Assembly (NCBI RefSeq): GCF_013778505.1
Contig: NZ_JAAOWU010000007.1
Location: 1 to 64,000, forward strand
Length of the DNA: 64,000 bases
Source of the DNA: Pseudomonas sivasensis
Lineage (GTDB): Bacteria > Pseudomonadota > Gammaproteobacteria > Pseudomonadales > Pseudomonadaceae
Direction: 5' to 3'
The translations under genes and the position numbers were made by a program. Numbering within the stretch: the stretch's first letter is position 1; every line of letters begins with the position of its first letter. Below the pieces are notes generated by a model that was not told the DNA's origin, did not search any database, and worked only from the letters and a program-made list of their open reading frames with translations. Shown here piece by piece: positions 1 through 8,476 of the stretch.

Positions 1-105
1 CACGGAACCGGTGAATTGGATCTGCCCGTCCGCAGCCTGTGCGGTACCGGCCAGCAGCCAGCAAGCGCCGCATGCGAGAGTGATTTGGCTCAGTTTGTTC
101 AGCAT
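1..105 (-). CDS. Fimbrial (type 1 pilin family) subunit, N-terminal fragment
   Basis: The first 35 codons of a gene that runs off the left edge on the minus strand. The start is an ATG at 105 with AAAGGG upstream. The peptide opens with a Sec signal (basic start, hydrophobic core, GTAQAA cleavage region) and then reads DGQIQFTGSV, the usual beginning of a mature chaperone-usher type 1 fimbrial subunit. Such subunits are exported to the periplasm, carried by a chaperone and assembled at an outer-membrane usher. Only the signal and about ten mature residues are visible, so the family call rests on that short match. The adhesin, chaperone and usher would lie outside the window. Confidence 0.6.
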   Translation of the reverse strand, partial: MLNKLSQITLACGACWLLAGTAQAADGQIQFTGSV

Positions 106-542
106 TGCAATGCCCTTTACGAGATGGATGGTTGTCTGCTTACCCCCCTTGGGTAAGCCAATCCATAGTGCAATGCTGGGATTTGGAGGCACATGAGACA
201 GATCTTAAAAGCTGGCCTACTGATGGCCGTTCGACCGGTGAGTCCATATCCGACGCCGGGCGTGATATTCTGCGCGCCGTCTTGGTCTAGTCTTTCCTTG
301 GTACGTACATCCGTATACGTCCCAGCGGTTGACTGTCGCCCAGGTTGCTGAAGCCAATAAAGATAAAAAGTCAGCGCAGAAGGGACATAAAAGTGAGGTC
401 GATACGTCGGCTTTGTGTGCCCACCCTGTGGCCTTCGTGTGAGTGTGCAAACCCCGCGGTACGTTGCCTGGCGTAGCGTGATTGAGGGTTGCCCATGATC
501 AGGGGCAGTGGGGCGGATGGCGTTTTATCATAGGTGCTACTG
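106..542. other. Intergenic region upstream of mqo with a possible decayed small gene
   Basis: This stretch separates the divergent fimbrial gene and mqo. At 181-195 a GGAGG precedes an ATG (193) that opens a 52-codon frame beginning MRQILKAGLLMAV, which resembles a signal peptide start but then turns into atypical sequence and stops at 349-351. A second frame around 330-441 reads like a Lys-rich protein end (VAQVAEANKDKKSAQKGHKS). The two frames differ, so this may be a frameshifted remnant or chance. No clear promoter was identified. Confidence 0.35.
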
Positions 543-2189
543 ATGTTTAAAAAAGTAAACACTGCCCTGCTGGGGCTGGCTTTGTCGCTGGGGATCACGT
601 CCGTTCATGCGGAAGAGGCAAAGAAAGTCGATGTGCTGCTGATCGGCGGCGGCATCATGAGTGCAACCCTCGGTGTCTGGCTTAACGAGCTGGAACCGGA
701 CTGGTCGATGGAGATGGTCGAGCGCCTCGACGGCGTGGCCGAAGAAAGCTCCAACGGCTGGAACAACGCCGGTACCGGTCACTCGGCCCTGGCCGAGCTG
801 AACTACACCCCGGAAGACAAGAACGGCAACGTTGAGATCCCGAAAGCGGTCGAGATCAACGAAGCGTTCCAGATCTCCCGTCAGTTCTGGTCCTGGCAGG
901 TCCAGCAGGGCGTGCTGAAGAACCCTCGTTCGTTCATCAACACCACTCCGCACATGAGCTTTGTGTGGGGCGATGACAACATCAAGTTCCTCAAGAAGCG
1001 CTACGAAGCCCTGAAAGCGAGCCCGCTGTTCGCCGGCATGCAGTACTCCGAAGACCCGGCGCAGATCGCCAAATGGGTTCCGCTGATGATGGAAGGGCGT
1101 GACCCGAACCAGAAAATCGCGGCCACTTGGAGCCCGCTGGGTACCGACATGAACTTCGGCGAGATCACCCGCCAGTTCGTTGCTCACCTGCAAACCACAC
1201 CTAAGTTCGACCTGAAACTGTCGAGCGAAGTGCAGGACATCACCAAGAACGCCGACGGTTCGTGGCGTGTCAGCTACAAAAACCTGAAAGATGGCACCAA
1301 GACTGAAACTGACGCCAAGTTCGTGTTCATCGGCGCCGGCGGCGGTGCACTGCACCTGCTGCAAAAGTCGGGCATTCCTGAAGCCAAGGAATACGCTGGC
1401 TTCCCGGTGGGTGGTTCGTTCCTCGTGACCGATAACCCAACCGTTGCCGAGCAGCACCTGGCCAAGGCCTACGGTAAGGCTTCGGTTGGCGCGCCACCGA
1501 TGTCGGTTCCGCACCTGGACACCCGCGTGCTGGATGGCAAGCGCGTAATTCTGTTTGGCCCATTTGCCACCTTCTCGACCAAGTTCCTGAAAGAAGGCTC
1601 GTACCTGGACCTGCTGACCAGCACCACCACCCACAACATCTGGCCAATGACCAAAGTCGGTATTCGTGAATACCCACTGGTTGAGTACCTTGCTGGCCAA
1701 CTGATGCTGTCCGATGACGACCGCTTCAAGGCGCTGCAAGAGTACTTCCCGAACGCCAAGCAATCCGACTGGCGCCTGTGGCAAGCTGGTCAGCGCGTGC
1801 AGATCATCAAGCGTGACGAAGAGCAGGGCGGCGTCCTGAAACTCGGTACCGAAGTGGTCAGCTCCGCCGACAACACCATCGCAGGCCTGCTGGGTGCATC
1901 GCCAGGCGCGTCCACCGCGGCTCCGATCATGCTGACCGTGCTGCAGAAAGTGTTCAAGGACAAGGTGGCTACTCCGGCCTGGCAGGAAAAGCTGCATCAG
2001 ATCGTGCCAAGCTACGGCACCAAGCTGAACGACAGTCCTGAAGCCGTTGCCAAGGAATGGGCCTACACCGCCAATATCCTGCAACTGCCTACACCGCCGG
2101 TGATCCCGGCAATGGCTGCTCCCAAGGCGACCGAGGCTGCGAAGCCTGCGGCTGAGCCGAGCAAGCCGGCGTCTGATCTGGCGCTGTAA
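543..2189 (+). CDS. mqo: Malate:quinone oxidoreductase with N-terminal signal peptide
   Basis: FAD-dependent, membrane-associated enzyme that oxidises L-malate to oxaloacetate and passes electrons to the quinone pool, an alternative to NAD malate dehydrogenase in the TCA cycle. The 548-residue product has a Sec-like signal (residues 1-23, ending VHA), the dinucleotide-binding motif [16 protein letters not shown] near residues 30-45, the Mqo stretch [18 protein letters not shown], and a C-terminal GASPGAST region. It ends in an Ala/Pro/Lys-rich tail. ATG 543 was chosen over the in-frame GTG at 534 because AGGTG at 532-536 sits at good spacing. The signal peptide is unusual for an FAD enzyme usually placed at the cytoplasmic face, though I recall similar N-termini in other pseudomonads. 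It is monocistronic, with a strong terminator just downstream. Confidence 0.95.
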   Translation: MFKKVNTALLGLALSLGITSVHAEEAKKVDVLLIGGGIMSATLGVWLNELEPDWSMEMVERLDGVAEESSNGWNNAGTGHSALAELNYTPEDKNGNVEIPKAVEINEAFQISRQFWSWQVQQGVLKNPRSFINTTPHMSFVWGDDNIKFLKKRYEALKASPLFAGMQYSEDPAQIAKWVPLMMEGRDPNQKIAATWSPLGTDMNFGEITRQFVAHLQTTPKFDLKLSSEVQDITKNADGSWRVSYKNLKDGTKTETDAKFVFIGAGGGALHLLQKSGIPEAKEYAGFPVGGSFLVTDNPTVAEQHLAKAYGKASVGAPPMSVPHLDTRVLDGKRVILFGPFATFSTKFLKEGSYLDLLTSTTTHNIWPMTKVGIREYPLVEYLAGQLMLSDDDRFKALQEYFPNAKQSDWRLWQAGQRVQIIKRDEEQGGVLKLGTEVVSSADNTIAGLLGASPGASTAAPIMLTVLQKVFKDKVATPAWQEKLHQIVPSYGTKLNDSPEAVAKEWAYTANILQLPTPPVIPAMAAPKATEAAKPAAEPSKPASDLAL

Positions 2190-2222
2190 AAACAGGTAGG
2201 GCGCTGATTCAGGTCCAACTGT

Positions 2223-2262
2223 AAAAAAGCCCGCTGAACCGGTGACGGTCAGCGGGCTTTTT
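2223..2262 (+). terminator. Rho-independent terminator after mqo
   Basis: AAAAAAGCCCGCTGA pairs with TCAGCGGGCTTTTT around an 11-base loop, giving a GC-rich stem with an A-run before and a T-run after it. It ends mqo transcription about 35 bases past the stop codon. Confidence 0.9.
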
Positions 2263-2401
2263 CATGGCCGTGAGAACAGTTCAGCAATCCGACAGACATC
2301 ACCTGTTAAAAAAGTACCCAGGCCTTAGCAGGAGCGTGGCTCAAATACGGGGGCATTTTTTACTGGTGCAAGTGTTGGGCGTCAGCGCCCGAGGGGGTTA
2401 T

Positions 2402-2731
2402 ATGTTGCTACGTTACGCAGCATTGGCGGCCATGGTCGTTGCGGCATCCGGGTGTGTGCAAGAGCGTGTCGTGCATGAGCGTCGACCGCCACAACGTGAG
2501 TATGTCGAGGTGGTTGCGCCACAACCGCCACCGGTGCAGGTGATCGAGGTCGAGCCTGCGGTACGCGAAGGTTACATATGGTCGCGTGGTTACTGGCGTT
2601 GGGAAGGTGGGCGCTATGTTGCGGTACACGGCCATTGGGAGCCTGTGCGCCAGGGCTATCGTTATGTGCATCCGCATTGGGTGCAGCGCAATGATGGATA
2701 CCACTGGCAGGTTGGTGGCTGGATTCGCTGA
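2402..2731 (+). CDS. Small YxW-repeat lipoprotein
   Basis: A 109-residue predicted lipoprotein. The signal ends in AASGC with the lipidated cysteine at residue 18. The rest is rich in Pro, Val, Trp and Tyr, with repeats such as YIWSRGYWRWEGGRYV, HGHWEPVRQGYRYVHPHW and YHWQVGGWIR, the pattern of YXWGXW-repeat/BcpO-type small envelope proteins. The ATG at 2402 was chosen because it follows GAGGGGG at proper spacing and starts directly with the signal; a longer frame from 2264 would bury the signal. Its function is unknown. The lipoprotein call is firm, the outer-membrane location inferred. Confidence 0.75.
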   Translation: MLLRYAALAAMVVAASGCVQERVVHERRPPQREYVEVVAPQPPPVQVIEVEPAVREGYIWSRGYWRWEGGRYVAVHGHWEPVRQGYRYVHPHWVQRNDGYHWQVGGWIR

Positions 2732-2739
2732 GCTTCGTC

Positions 2740-3111
2740 CTAAGAGGGCTTTTTCGTACCCAAGAGCCTGACTTCCCTTAACAGCGCGGCGCCGAGTTGA
2801 TCGGTGCCCAACTCCTTGTAACCCACGGCTTTAACCTCACCGTTCTCTTCCGCCTGGATGATGATCACCGGTGTTTCCTTGCCGGTGGCTTCGTCGACGT
2901 GCATCGCGTACTGGGGAATATCCAGCTTGATCGGTGTACCCGCTGCCTTGCCCTTCACGTTGATCAGAAACGCCGCGCAGCCAATGTCGACATCTGTACT
3001 GGTGGCCGAACGGCCGCTGACGAAGCAGGTTTTCGGTAGCTCAGGCCAGGCGATATCGGCCAGGGCGAGGGACGGCGACAAGGCCAGGGCAGCAAGAAGA
3101 AACGAGCGCAC
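2740..3111 (-). CDS. Hypothetical secreted protein
   Basis: A 123-residue protein with a short Sec signal (MRSFLLAALALSPSLALA, cleavage near residue 18) and a mature part with two cysteines (TCFVSG and IGCAAF) spaced for a possible disulfide. I do not recognise a domain. It starts with GTG at 3111 behind GAGAGAAAG and is convergent with the lipoprotein gene, the stops lying only about eight bases apart. The export signal and codon use suggest a real gene of the periplasm. Confidence 0.6.
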   Translation of the reverse strand: MRSFLLAALALSPSLALADIAWPELPKTCFVSGRSATSTDVDIGCAAFLINVKGKAAGTPIKLDIPQYAMHVDEATGKETPVIIIQAEENGEVKAVGYKELGTDQLGAALLREVRLLGTKKPS

Positions 3112-3305
3112 GTGGGGCTTTCTCTCGATCAGGGGCAGAGGTGGTTTTTACCAAAGCCCGCCCTTCGCCGCAACGCGCGGGTTCAGGTCAGGCGCTTGAT
3201 GCCCGCCACCTTGACCGCATTGAGGTCGAAGGTGGCGGTGTGTTCACAACCTTGCCGACGGGCCAAGGCGATAAAAACGATGACCGACCGGCCAGCCCCT
3301 TTATC

Positions 3306-4679
3306 TCACTGCACTACGCGATAACAAGGCACGTACGCCGCACCGCCCGGCAACTTCATGCGGTGCTGGGCGACGAACGCCTGCAACAGCTCATCCAGCG
3401 GCTTCATGATGGCCGGGTCGCCGTGGATCTCGTACGGCCCATGTTCCTCGATCAAGCGGATGCCCTTGTCCTTCACGTTGCCGGCCACGATCCCCGAGAA
3501 GGCGCGGCGCAGGTTGGCCGCCAGTTCGTGGGGTGGAAGTGCGTGGCTCAGTTGCAGGCCGGCCATGTTTTCGTGGGTCGGGTCGAACGGGCGCTGGAAG
3601 CCTTCGTCGATTTTCAGCAGCCAGTTGAAGTGGAACGCGTCGTTGCGTTCGCGGCGGAATTGTTTCACCGCCTTGAGGCCGACGGTCATTTGGCGGGCCA
3701 CTTCGGCCGGGTCGTCGATGATGATCTGGTAGTGCGCCTGCGCTGCTTCGCCCAGGGTGGCACCGACGAAGGCATGCAGTTGCTGCAAGTACGGCGCAGC
3801 CTGTTTCGGCCCGGTGAGAATGACCGGGAAGGGCACGTCGCGGTTGTCCGGGTGCATCAGGATGCCAAGCAGGTACAGGAACTCTTCAGCCGTGCCGGCA
3901 CCGCCTGGGAAGATGATGATGCCGTGGCCGACACGCACAAAAGCCTCCAGGCGTTTTTCGATGTCCGGCAGGATCACCAGCTCGTTGACGATCGGGTTCG
4001 GCGCTTCGGCGGCGATGATGCCCGGCTCGGTCAGGCCCAGGTAGCGGCCGCCGGTGATGCGTTGCTTGGCGTGGGAAATGGTCGCGCCCTTCATCGGGCC
4101 TTTCATCACGCCGGGGCCGCAACCGGTGCATACGTCGAGGCTGCGCAGGCCCAGTTCGTGGCCGACTTTCTTGGTGTATTTGTATTCTTCGGTATTGATC
4201 GAGTGCCCACCCCAGCACACCACGATCTTCGGTTCCACGCCCGGGCGCAGCGTGCGGGCGTTGCGCAATAGATGGAACACGTAGTCGGTGATGCCTTGGG
4301 AGTTGCTCAGGTCGATGCGCTGGCTGTCCAGTTCGTTCTCGGTGTAGACGATGTCGCGCAGTGCGCTGAACAACATCTCACGGGTACTGGCGATCATTTC
4401 ACCATCGACAAACGCGTCGGCAGGCGCGTTCAACAGTTCCAGGCGCACGCCACGGTCCTGCTGGTGGATGCGCACTTCAAAGTCTTTGTAGGCGTCGAGG
4501 ATGGTCTTGGCGTTATCGATATGCGCGCCGGTGTTGAGGATCGCCAGGGCGCACTGGCGGAACAGGGTGTAGATACTGCCGGTACCGGCTTCGCTCAGTT
4601 GCTGGACTTCACGTTGGGACAGGGTTTCGAGGCTGCCCTTGGGGCTGACGGAGGCATTGATGACTTGGCGTTGGGGCAT
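3306..4679 (-). CDS. ppnN: Pyrimidine/purine nucleotide 5'-monophosphate nucleosidase
   Basis: A LOG-family (lysine decarboxylase-like fold) enzyme of the YgdH/PpnN type that hydrolyses nucleoside monophosphates to base and ribose 5-phosphate; in E. coli it is controlled by (p)ppGpp. At 457 residues it has the family's full length. The nucleotide-binding signature is visible as GCGPGVMKGPMKGA and the catalytic loop as FPGGAGTAEEFLYLLGI. The ATG at 4679 follows AAGGAAT at good spacing; the ten-residue longer frame lacks such a site. It stands alone, divergent from fabV. Confidence 0.93.
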   Translation of the reverse strand: MPQRQVINASVSPKGSLETLSQREVQQLSEAGTGSIYTLFRQCALAILNTGAHIDNAKTILDAYKDFEVRIHQQDRGVRLELLNAPADAFVDGEMIASTREMLFSALRDIVYTENELDSQRIDLSNSQGITDYVFHLLRNARTLRPGVEPKIVVCWGGHSINTEEYKYTKKVGHELGLRSLDVCTGCGPGVMKGPMKGATISHAKQRITGGRYLGLTEPGIIAAEAPNPIVNELVILPDIEKRLEAFVRVGHGIIIFPGGAGTAEEFLYLLGILMHPDNRDVPFPVILTGPKQAAPYLQQLHAFVGATLGEAAQAHYQIIIDDPAEVARQMTVGLKAVKQFRRERNDAFHFNWLLKIDEGFQRPFDPTHENMAGLQLSHALPPHELAANLRRAFSGIVAGNVKDKGIRLIEEHGPYEIHGDPAIMKPLDELLQAFVAQHRMKLPGGAAYVPCYRVVQ

Positions 4680-5118
4680 TCTGATTCCTTGAAAGCACAG
4701 CCACCGCACCCGACGAGGCGCGATAGCTTGAGAATGGTGGGCGCCGTAAACGGTCGCACGAGCCGAATATTTACCTCAGGCGCGGGGCCCAGCGCAAATA
4801 CCGTCCACCCCCATCATGCCGCAGAACTTACCGAATCAGCTTCCAGTTTTTGTAGAAAACCCGACGCAGGGTAACGGCCATCCCGCAAAACCCTGCGATC
4901 ACGGCGTTGAGCAGCGACGGCATCACCGCAAAGGCGTGCGACCTTATGCAGGCTTTACATCGTTTTCAAGCCTTGCCAGCCTTGTGTGGATTGAATTTTG
5001 TAAACGGAAGATTTACGTCTATCGTGACGCTTCGGTTTTTCAGGCGTCATAGACCGGTACGATTGAAGTTGAATGGCCACCATTGGCCTTCGGCACCTTG
5101 GAAGAGGCAGAAATTTTT
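4680..5118. promoter_or_regulatory. Divergent ppnN / fabV intergenic region
   Basis: 439 bases without a convincing gene. The fabV-proximal part (about 4985-5080) is AT-rich and contains TTGTAA, 16 bases, then TATCGT at about 4998-5025, a possible sigma-70 promoter, followed by an imperfect inverted repeat TGACGC...GCGTCA (about 5025-5050). The promoter is inferred by eye only. Confidence 0.35.
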
Positions 5119-6315
5119 ATGATCATCAAACCGCGGGTTCGTGGCTTTATCTGTGTGACCGCTCACCCTGTTGGCTGTGAAGCGAACGTCAAAGAGCAGA
5201 TCGACTACGTCACTAAAAACGGCGTCATCGAAGGCGGCCCCAAGAAGGTGCTGGTCCTCGGCGCTTCCACCGGCTACGGCTTGGCCGCGCGTATCAGTGC
5301 TGCGTTTGGCTGCGGCGCCGACACCCTGGGCGTGTTTTTTGAGAAAGAAGGCGAAGAAGGCAAGCTCAGCTCCGCTGGCTGGTACAACAGTGCTGCGTTC
5401 GAGAAGTTTGCCGTCGAAAAAGGCCTGTACGCCAAGAGCATCAACGGCGACGCGTTCTCTGACGAGATCAAGCGCCTGACCATCGAAACCATCAAGAAAG
5501 ACCTGGGCAAGATCGACCTCGTGGTCTACAGCCTGGCGGCGCCACGCCGTACCGATCCTAAAACCGGTGAAGTCTATAACTCCACCCTCAAGCCAATTGG
5601 CAAGGCTGTGACCCTGCGCGGTATCAATACCGACAAAGGCGTTGTGGTCGACACCACCCTTGAGCCTGCAACCCAGGAAGAAATCGACGGTACCGTGAAT
5701 GTCATGGGTGGCGCCGACTGGCAGCTGTGGATCGACGCCCTGCGTGATGCGGACGTGTTGGCCGAAGGCGCCAAGACCACCGCGTTCACCTACCTCGGCG
5801 AGAAGCTGACCCAGGATATCTACTGGAACGGCTCCATCGGCGAAGCCAAGAAAGACCTCGACAAGAAAGTCCTGACCCTGCGCGACAACCTGGCCGCACT
5901 GAGGGGCGACGCCCGCGTGTCGGTGCTCAAGGCCGTGGTGACCCAGGCCAGTTCGGCGATCCCGATCATGCCGTTGTACTTGTCGCTGCTGTTCCGCGTG
6001 ATGAAAGAGCAGGGCACCCACGAAGGCTGCATCGAGCAGGTCTACGGTCTGTTCAAGGACAGCCTGTACGGCAGCGAGCCGAAACTCGACGCCGACGGCC
6101 GCTTGCGTGCCGATCTGGCTGAGTTGGAGCCTAAGGTCCAGGACGCCGTTGCGGCACTGTGGGATCAGGTTACTGACGAAAACGTCAACGAGATCAGCGA
6201 TTTTGCCGGCTACAAGGCGGAGTTCCTGCGCTTGTTCGGCTTTGAAGTCGATGGCGTGGACTACGACGCTGACGTGAACCCGACCGTGAAGATCAACGGT
6301 CTGGTCCAGGCGTAA
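5119..6315 (+). CDS. fabV: Enoyl-[acyl-carrier-protein] reductase FabV
   Basis: Last step of each fatty acid elongation cycle: NADH-dependent reduction of trans-2-enoyl-ACP in the cytoplasm. FabV is the triclosan-insensitive isozyme in pseudomonads and vibrios. The 398-residue length matches the family. The long Rossmann motif [20 protein letters not shown] is near residues 44-63, and the Y-x8-K catalytic pair falls at Tyr235 and Lys244, the positions known for Vibrio cholerae FabV. The N-terminus [19 protein letters not shown] is typical. ATG 5119 was chosen for this start and for the AAGAGG upstream; an ORF beginning 36 bases earlier has no family support. Confidence 0.97.
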   Translation: MIIKPRVRGFICVTAHPVGCEANVKEQIDYVTKNGVIEGGPKKVLVLGASTGYGLAARISAAFGCGADTLGVFFEKEGEEGKLSSAGWYNSAAFEKFAVEKGLYAKSINGDAFSDEIKRLTIETIKKDLGKIDLVVYSLAAPRRTDPKTGEVYNSTLKPIGKAVTLRGINTDKGVVVDTTLEPATQEEIDGTVNVMGGADWQLWIDALRDADVLAEGAKTTAFTYLGEKLTQDIYWNGSIGEAKKDLDKKVLTLRDNLAALRGDARVSVLKAVVTQASSAIPIMPLYLSLLFRVMKEQGTHEGCIEQVYGLFKDSLYGSEPKLDADGRLRADLAELEPKVQDAVAALWDQVTDENVNEISDFAGYKAEFLRLFGFEVDGVDYDADVNPTVKINGLVQA

Positions 6316-6325
6316 GTGATGTGAT

Positions 6326-6388
6326 TGACAGCGGTCTTGATAACCGGGTTATCAGGCCGCTGTCAGCTCTTTCTTGATTCAAGAAAGA
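6326..6388. terminator. Double hairpin between fabV and the exoY-like gene (bidirectional terminator)
   Basis: Two adjacent inverted repeats. The first (6326-6365) pairs TGACAGCGG with CCGCTGTCA and TTGATAACC with GGTTATCA-type arms. The second (6368-6388) is perfect, TCTTTCTTG-ATT-CAAGAAAGA, and overlaps the stop codon of the convergent exoY-like gene. Together they lie between two converging genes and probably end both. Confidence 0.6.
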
Positions 6389-7548
6389 CGGTTTTTTGCC
6401 AGGGTAAAGTCGGACCGCCTGACAGTGGTCACTTCTTTCTCCCAGAGTGGATTCAGCGGTACGTGATAACCGCTGTCCTTGGCGGTCTTGATCAGTTCTG
6501 CCATTTCCCTACTGTCGCGGATGATGCTGATTTCGTTGAATCGGCCCAGTTTTGCCGGCAGGAAAAACGTCGCCGGGTAATTGTCGGCCACTTCCGTCGC
6601 CGGGCTGCCCGAGTCCGCATTGTGATGAACCACGCGCTCTCCCTCGCCTATCAACGTTTGATTGATGAGTTCTATCATCTGCTCTATCCGCGGTGTCGCA
6701 TTGCCGAGGTGGGGATCTTCTTTCTGGTAGAAGTGCGCCGCACTTTCAAAGTCTGCGCGTAGCTCTTTCGGAACCTGCTTGTAGCGCTCAACTCGATCCC
6801 TGAAGACACGGTGGGCCACGTCCGGCACGGGGAGTTTGTCCTGTGGACCAAAGTCGCTGATGTGGGGCGCGATCATGTGCAGGTCGTAATCGGCGGTCAA
6901 CGGTTTGCCTTCTGATTGCTTGGCCAGCACTTCGAGGGGCTTGCCCTGATGAGTGATGAGGTAGCTGTCACTTGAAGGCGACGTGCGATGGCCTTCGAAT
7001 GTATACGACTGTTGACTGGGCCCGCAGGCGCTCAACTGCAATGTGCCGTCAGGTCCATGGGCTGCCAGTTGGGTTATCTGGCCGAGCTTGAGCAGCTCAT
7101 CAATGCGCTGGCCCGAGAGTTTCAGAGGGGTTGCAACTGCATGGCCTTCCTGGATGCACGCCTGGATTTGCTCATTGGCCTTGGCCACTTTGGCCGGCGT
7201 TTTTTCAGCAAATTGCTCAAGCTTGCTGAGCGCCTGATCCGTACAGATAAAACCTGCCTGGGGGCCCCAGTTGGCGCTTTTCCCTTTGATATGGAAGTCC
7301 TTGGTGGGGTGCCCGGCTTCTATCAGGCCTGTTGCCACGGTTTCGACCGGGCGTACGCCAATGATGGAGTTGGTGATTACCGCGATGCCTTGCAAGGGGG
7401 CAAGATGGCTCGTCACGATGCCTGTTTGGTTTTTTACTTGGCCGACCAGATCGGCTGCGGGATCATTCGCGCCCTGGGCACGGTAGCTTTGCAGCGCATG
7501 AAGGCTGTGCGCGCAAGGGGAAATCACTGAGGAAATCATGCCTGTCAT
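6379..7548 (-). CDS. exoY: ExoY-family nucleotidyl cyclase (type III effector homologue)
   Basis: A 389-residue homologue of P. aeruginosa ExoY (378 residues), a class II adenylyl/nucleotidyl cyclase related to anthrax edema factor that is injected into host cells and activated there by a host cofactor (F-actin for ExoY). Hand alignment from memory: IIGVRPVETVATGLIEAGHP (62-81), then PTKDFHIKGKSANWGPQ with Lys83 and Lys90 at the ATP-binding lysines (ExoY K81, K88), TADYDLHMIAP with metal-binding Asp220 and Asp222 (ExoY D212, D214), and the HHNADSGSPATEVADNYPAT region with His309. The residue matching ExoY N297 looks like Ser315. The first ~50 residues are Ser/Ala-rich and uncharged, as expected of a secretion signal. 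ATG 7548 follows GGAG. No chaperone or secretion gene is nearby. Base composition is slightly more AT-rich than its neighbours. Confidence 0.9.
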   Translation of the reverse strand: MTGMISSVISPCAHSLHALQSYRAQGANDPAADLVGQVKNQTGIVTSHLAPLQGIAVITNSIIGVRPVETVATGLIEAGHPTKDFHIKGKSANWGPQAGFICTDQALSKLEQFAEKTPAKVAKANEQIQACIQEGHAVATPLKLSGQRIDELLKLGQITQLAAHGPDGTLQLSACGPSQQSYTFEGHRTSPSSDSYLITHQGKPLEVLAKQSEGKPLTADYDLHMIAPHISDFGPQDKLPVPDVAHRVFRDRVERYKQVPKELRADFESAAHFYQKEDPHLGNATPRIEQMIELINQTLIGEGERVVHHNADSGSPATEVADNYPATFFLPAKLGRFNEISIIRDSREMAELIKTAKDSGYHVPLNPLWEKEVTTVRRSDFTLAKNRLS

Positions 7549-7852
7549 TGAAGTTTCTCCACGTATGTCTACTGCGAAGTTGAACGATTCCCTCCAAACG
7601 CCAGCTCCTTGAGTTGTCCGACCGACACTAAGGTGAAAGCGCCCTCAATCGCAGAGAACGAGTGTGACTGTCTGTGTGAAGTTGAACTCGCACAAGTCAG
7701 TTAAAACCGCGTACCGCACGGGAGCTCCGCTATTTCCCATCGCCGGGCCTGGTCGAATTCTCAGAGCGTTCCTACTCGCTCTTACATGCTCTTGCAGGTC
7801 GCAGGCATGCCAGACTGTGATGGTTATGTCGTTTCACACACGGGAGGACCCC
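7549..7852. other. Intergenic region between exoY-like gene and HAD hydrolase
   Basis: 304 bases upstream of both divergent genes. I looked on the minus strand for a hrp box (GGAACC-N15/16-CCAC) and for an ExsA-type A-rich site before the exoY-like gene and found neither. No coding sequence with a good start was seen; the reading frame open from 7664 into the HAD gene lacks a ribosome site. Confidence 0.4.
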
Positions 7853-8476
7853 ATGACGATTCGCGCAGTAGTGTTTGATTTCGGCGGTGTGTTGTTCGAT
7901 TGGAACCCGCAACACCTGTACCGCAAGCTGATTGCCGATGATGATGAGCGGCAATGGTTTCTCGAGAATATCTGCACCCAGGCCTGGAACACCGAGCAGG
8001 ACGCGGGTCGGCCGCTGGCCGAAGCCACGCACGTTCTGGTCAATCAATTCCCGCACCACAAAACCCTGATCACGGCGTACTACGACCGCTGGCATGAAAT
8101 GCTGCGTGGTCCGTTGCCCGAAGGCGTGGCGATTCTCAGGGCGCTGCATGCAGCCAACATGCCCTTGTTTGGGCTTACCAACTGGTCAGCCGAAACCTTT
8201 CCCTATGCCCGTGCCCACTATCCATTCCTGCAGTGTTTTCGCGACATCGTGGTGTCTGGCGAGTTGAAGCTGATCAAGCCCGATCCGGCGATCTACCACG
8301 CCAGCCTTAGTCAAGTTCGTGCCCATTTGCCGGATATCCAGCCAGGAGAAGTCGTATTTATCGATGATGTTGCCGGCAATATCGACGCGGCCATCGCCCT
8401 CGGCTGGCAAGGCATTCACCATGTGTCAGCCGAACAGACGGCGGCTCGGCTGAGGGAGTTGGGTGTGGGCTTCTAG
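7853..8476 (+). CDS. HAD-superfamily (IA) phosphatase
   Basis: A 207-residue haloacid dehalogenase-like hydrolase. Motif I is VVFDFGGVLFDW with nucleophile Asp9; the usual second Asp is Gly, as in the YihX (glucose-1-phosphate phosphatase) and related subgroup. Motif II is LTNW, motif III the Lys in LIKPDPAIY, motif IV FIDDVAGNIDAA. The likely substrate is a sugar or nucleotide phosphate but cannot be fixed from sequence. ATG 7853 follows GGGAGG; the frame is open further upstream but without a start site of comparable quality. Its stop overlaps the stop of the convergent LysR gene. Confidence 0.85.
   Translation: MTIRAVVFDFGGVLFDWNPQHLYRKLIADDDERQWFLENICTQAWNTEQDAGRPLAEATHVLVNQFPHHKTLITAYYDRWHEMLRGPLPEGVAILRALHAANMPLFGLTNWSAETFPYARAHYPFLQCFRDIVVSGELKLIKPDPAIYHASLSQVRAHLPDIQPGEVVFIDDVAGNIDAAIALGWQGIHHVSAEQTAARLRELGVGF

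Noticed and set aside
537..2084. Long minus-strand open frame opposite mqo (515 codons)
   Set aside because: A shadow of the GC-biased mqo codons; His/Gln/Val-rich translation without family motifs or a start site.
7549..7852. Possible hrp box or ExsA site before the exoY-like gene
   Set aside because: No GGAACC-N15/16-CCAC pattern or A-rich ExsA motif at proper spacing was found on the relevant strand.
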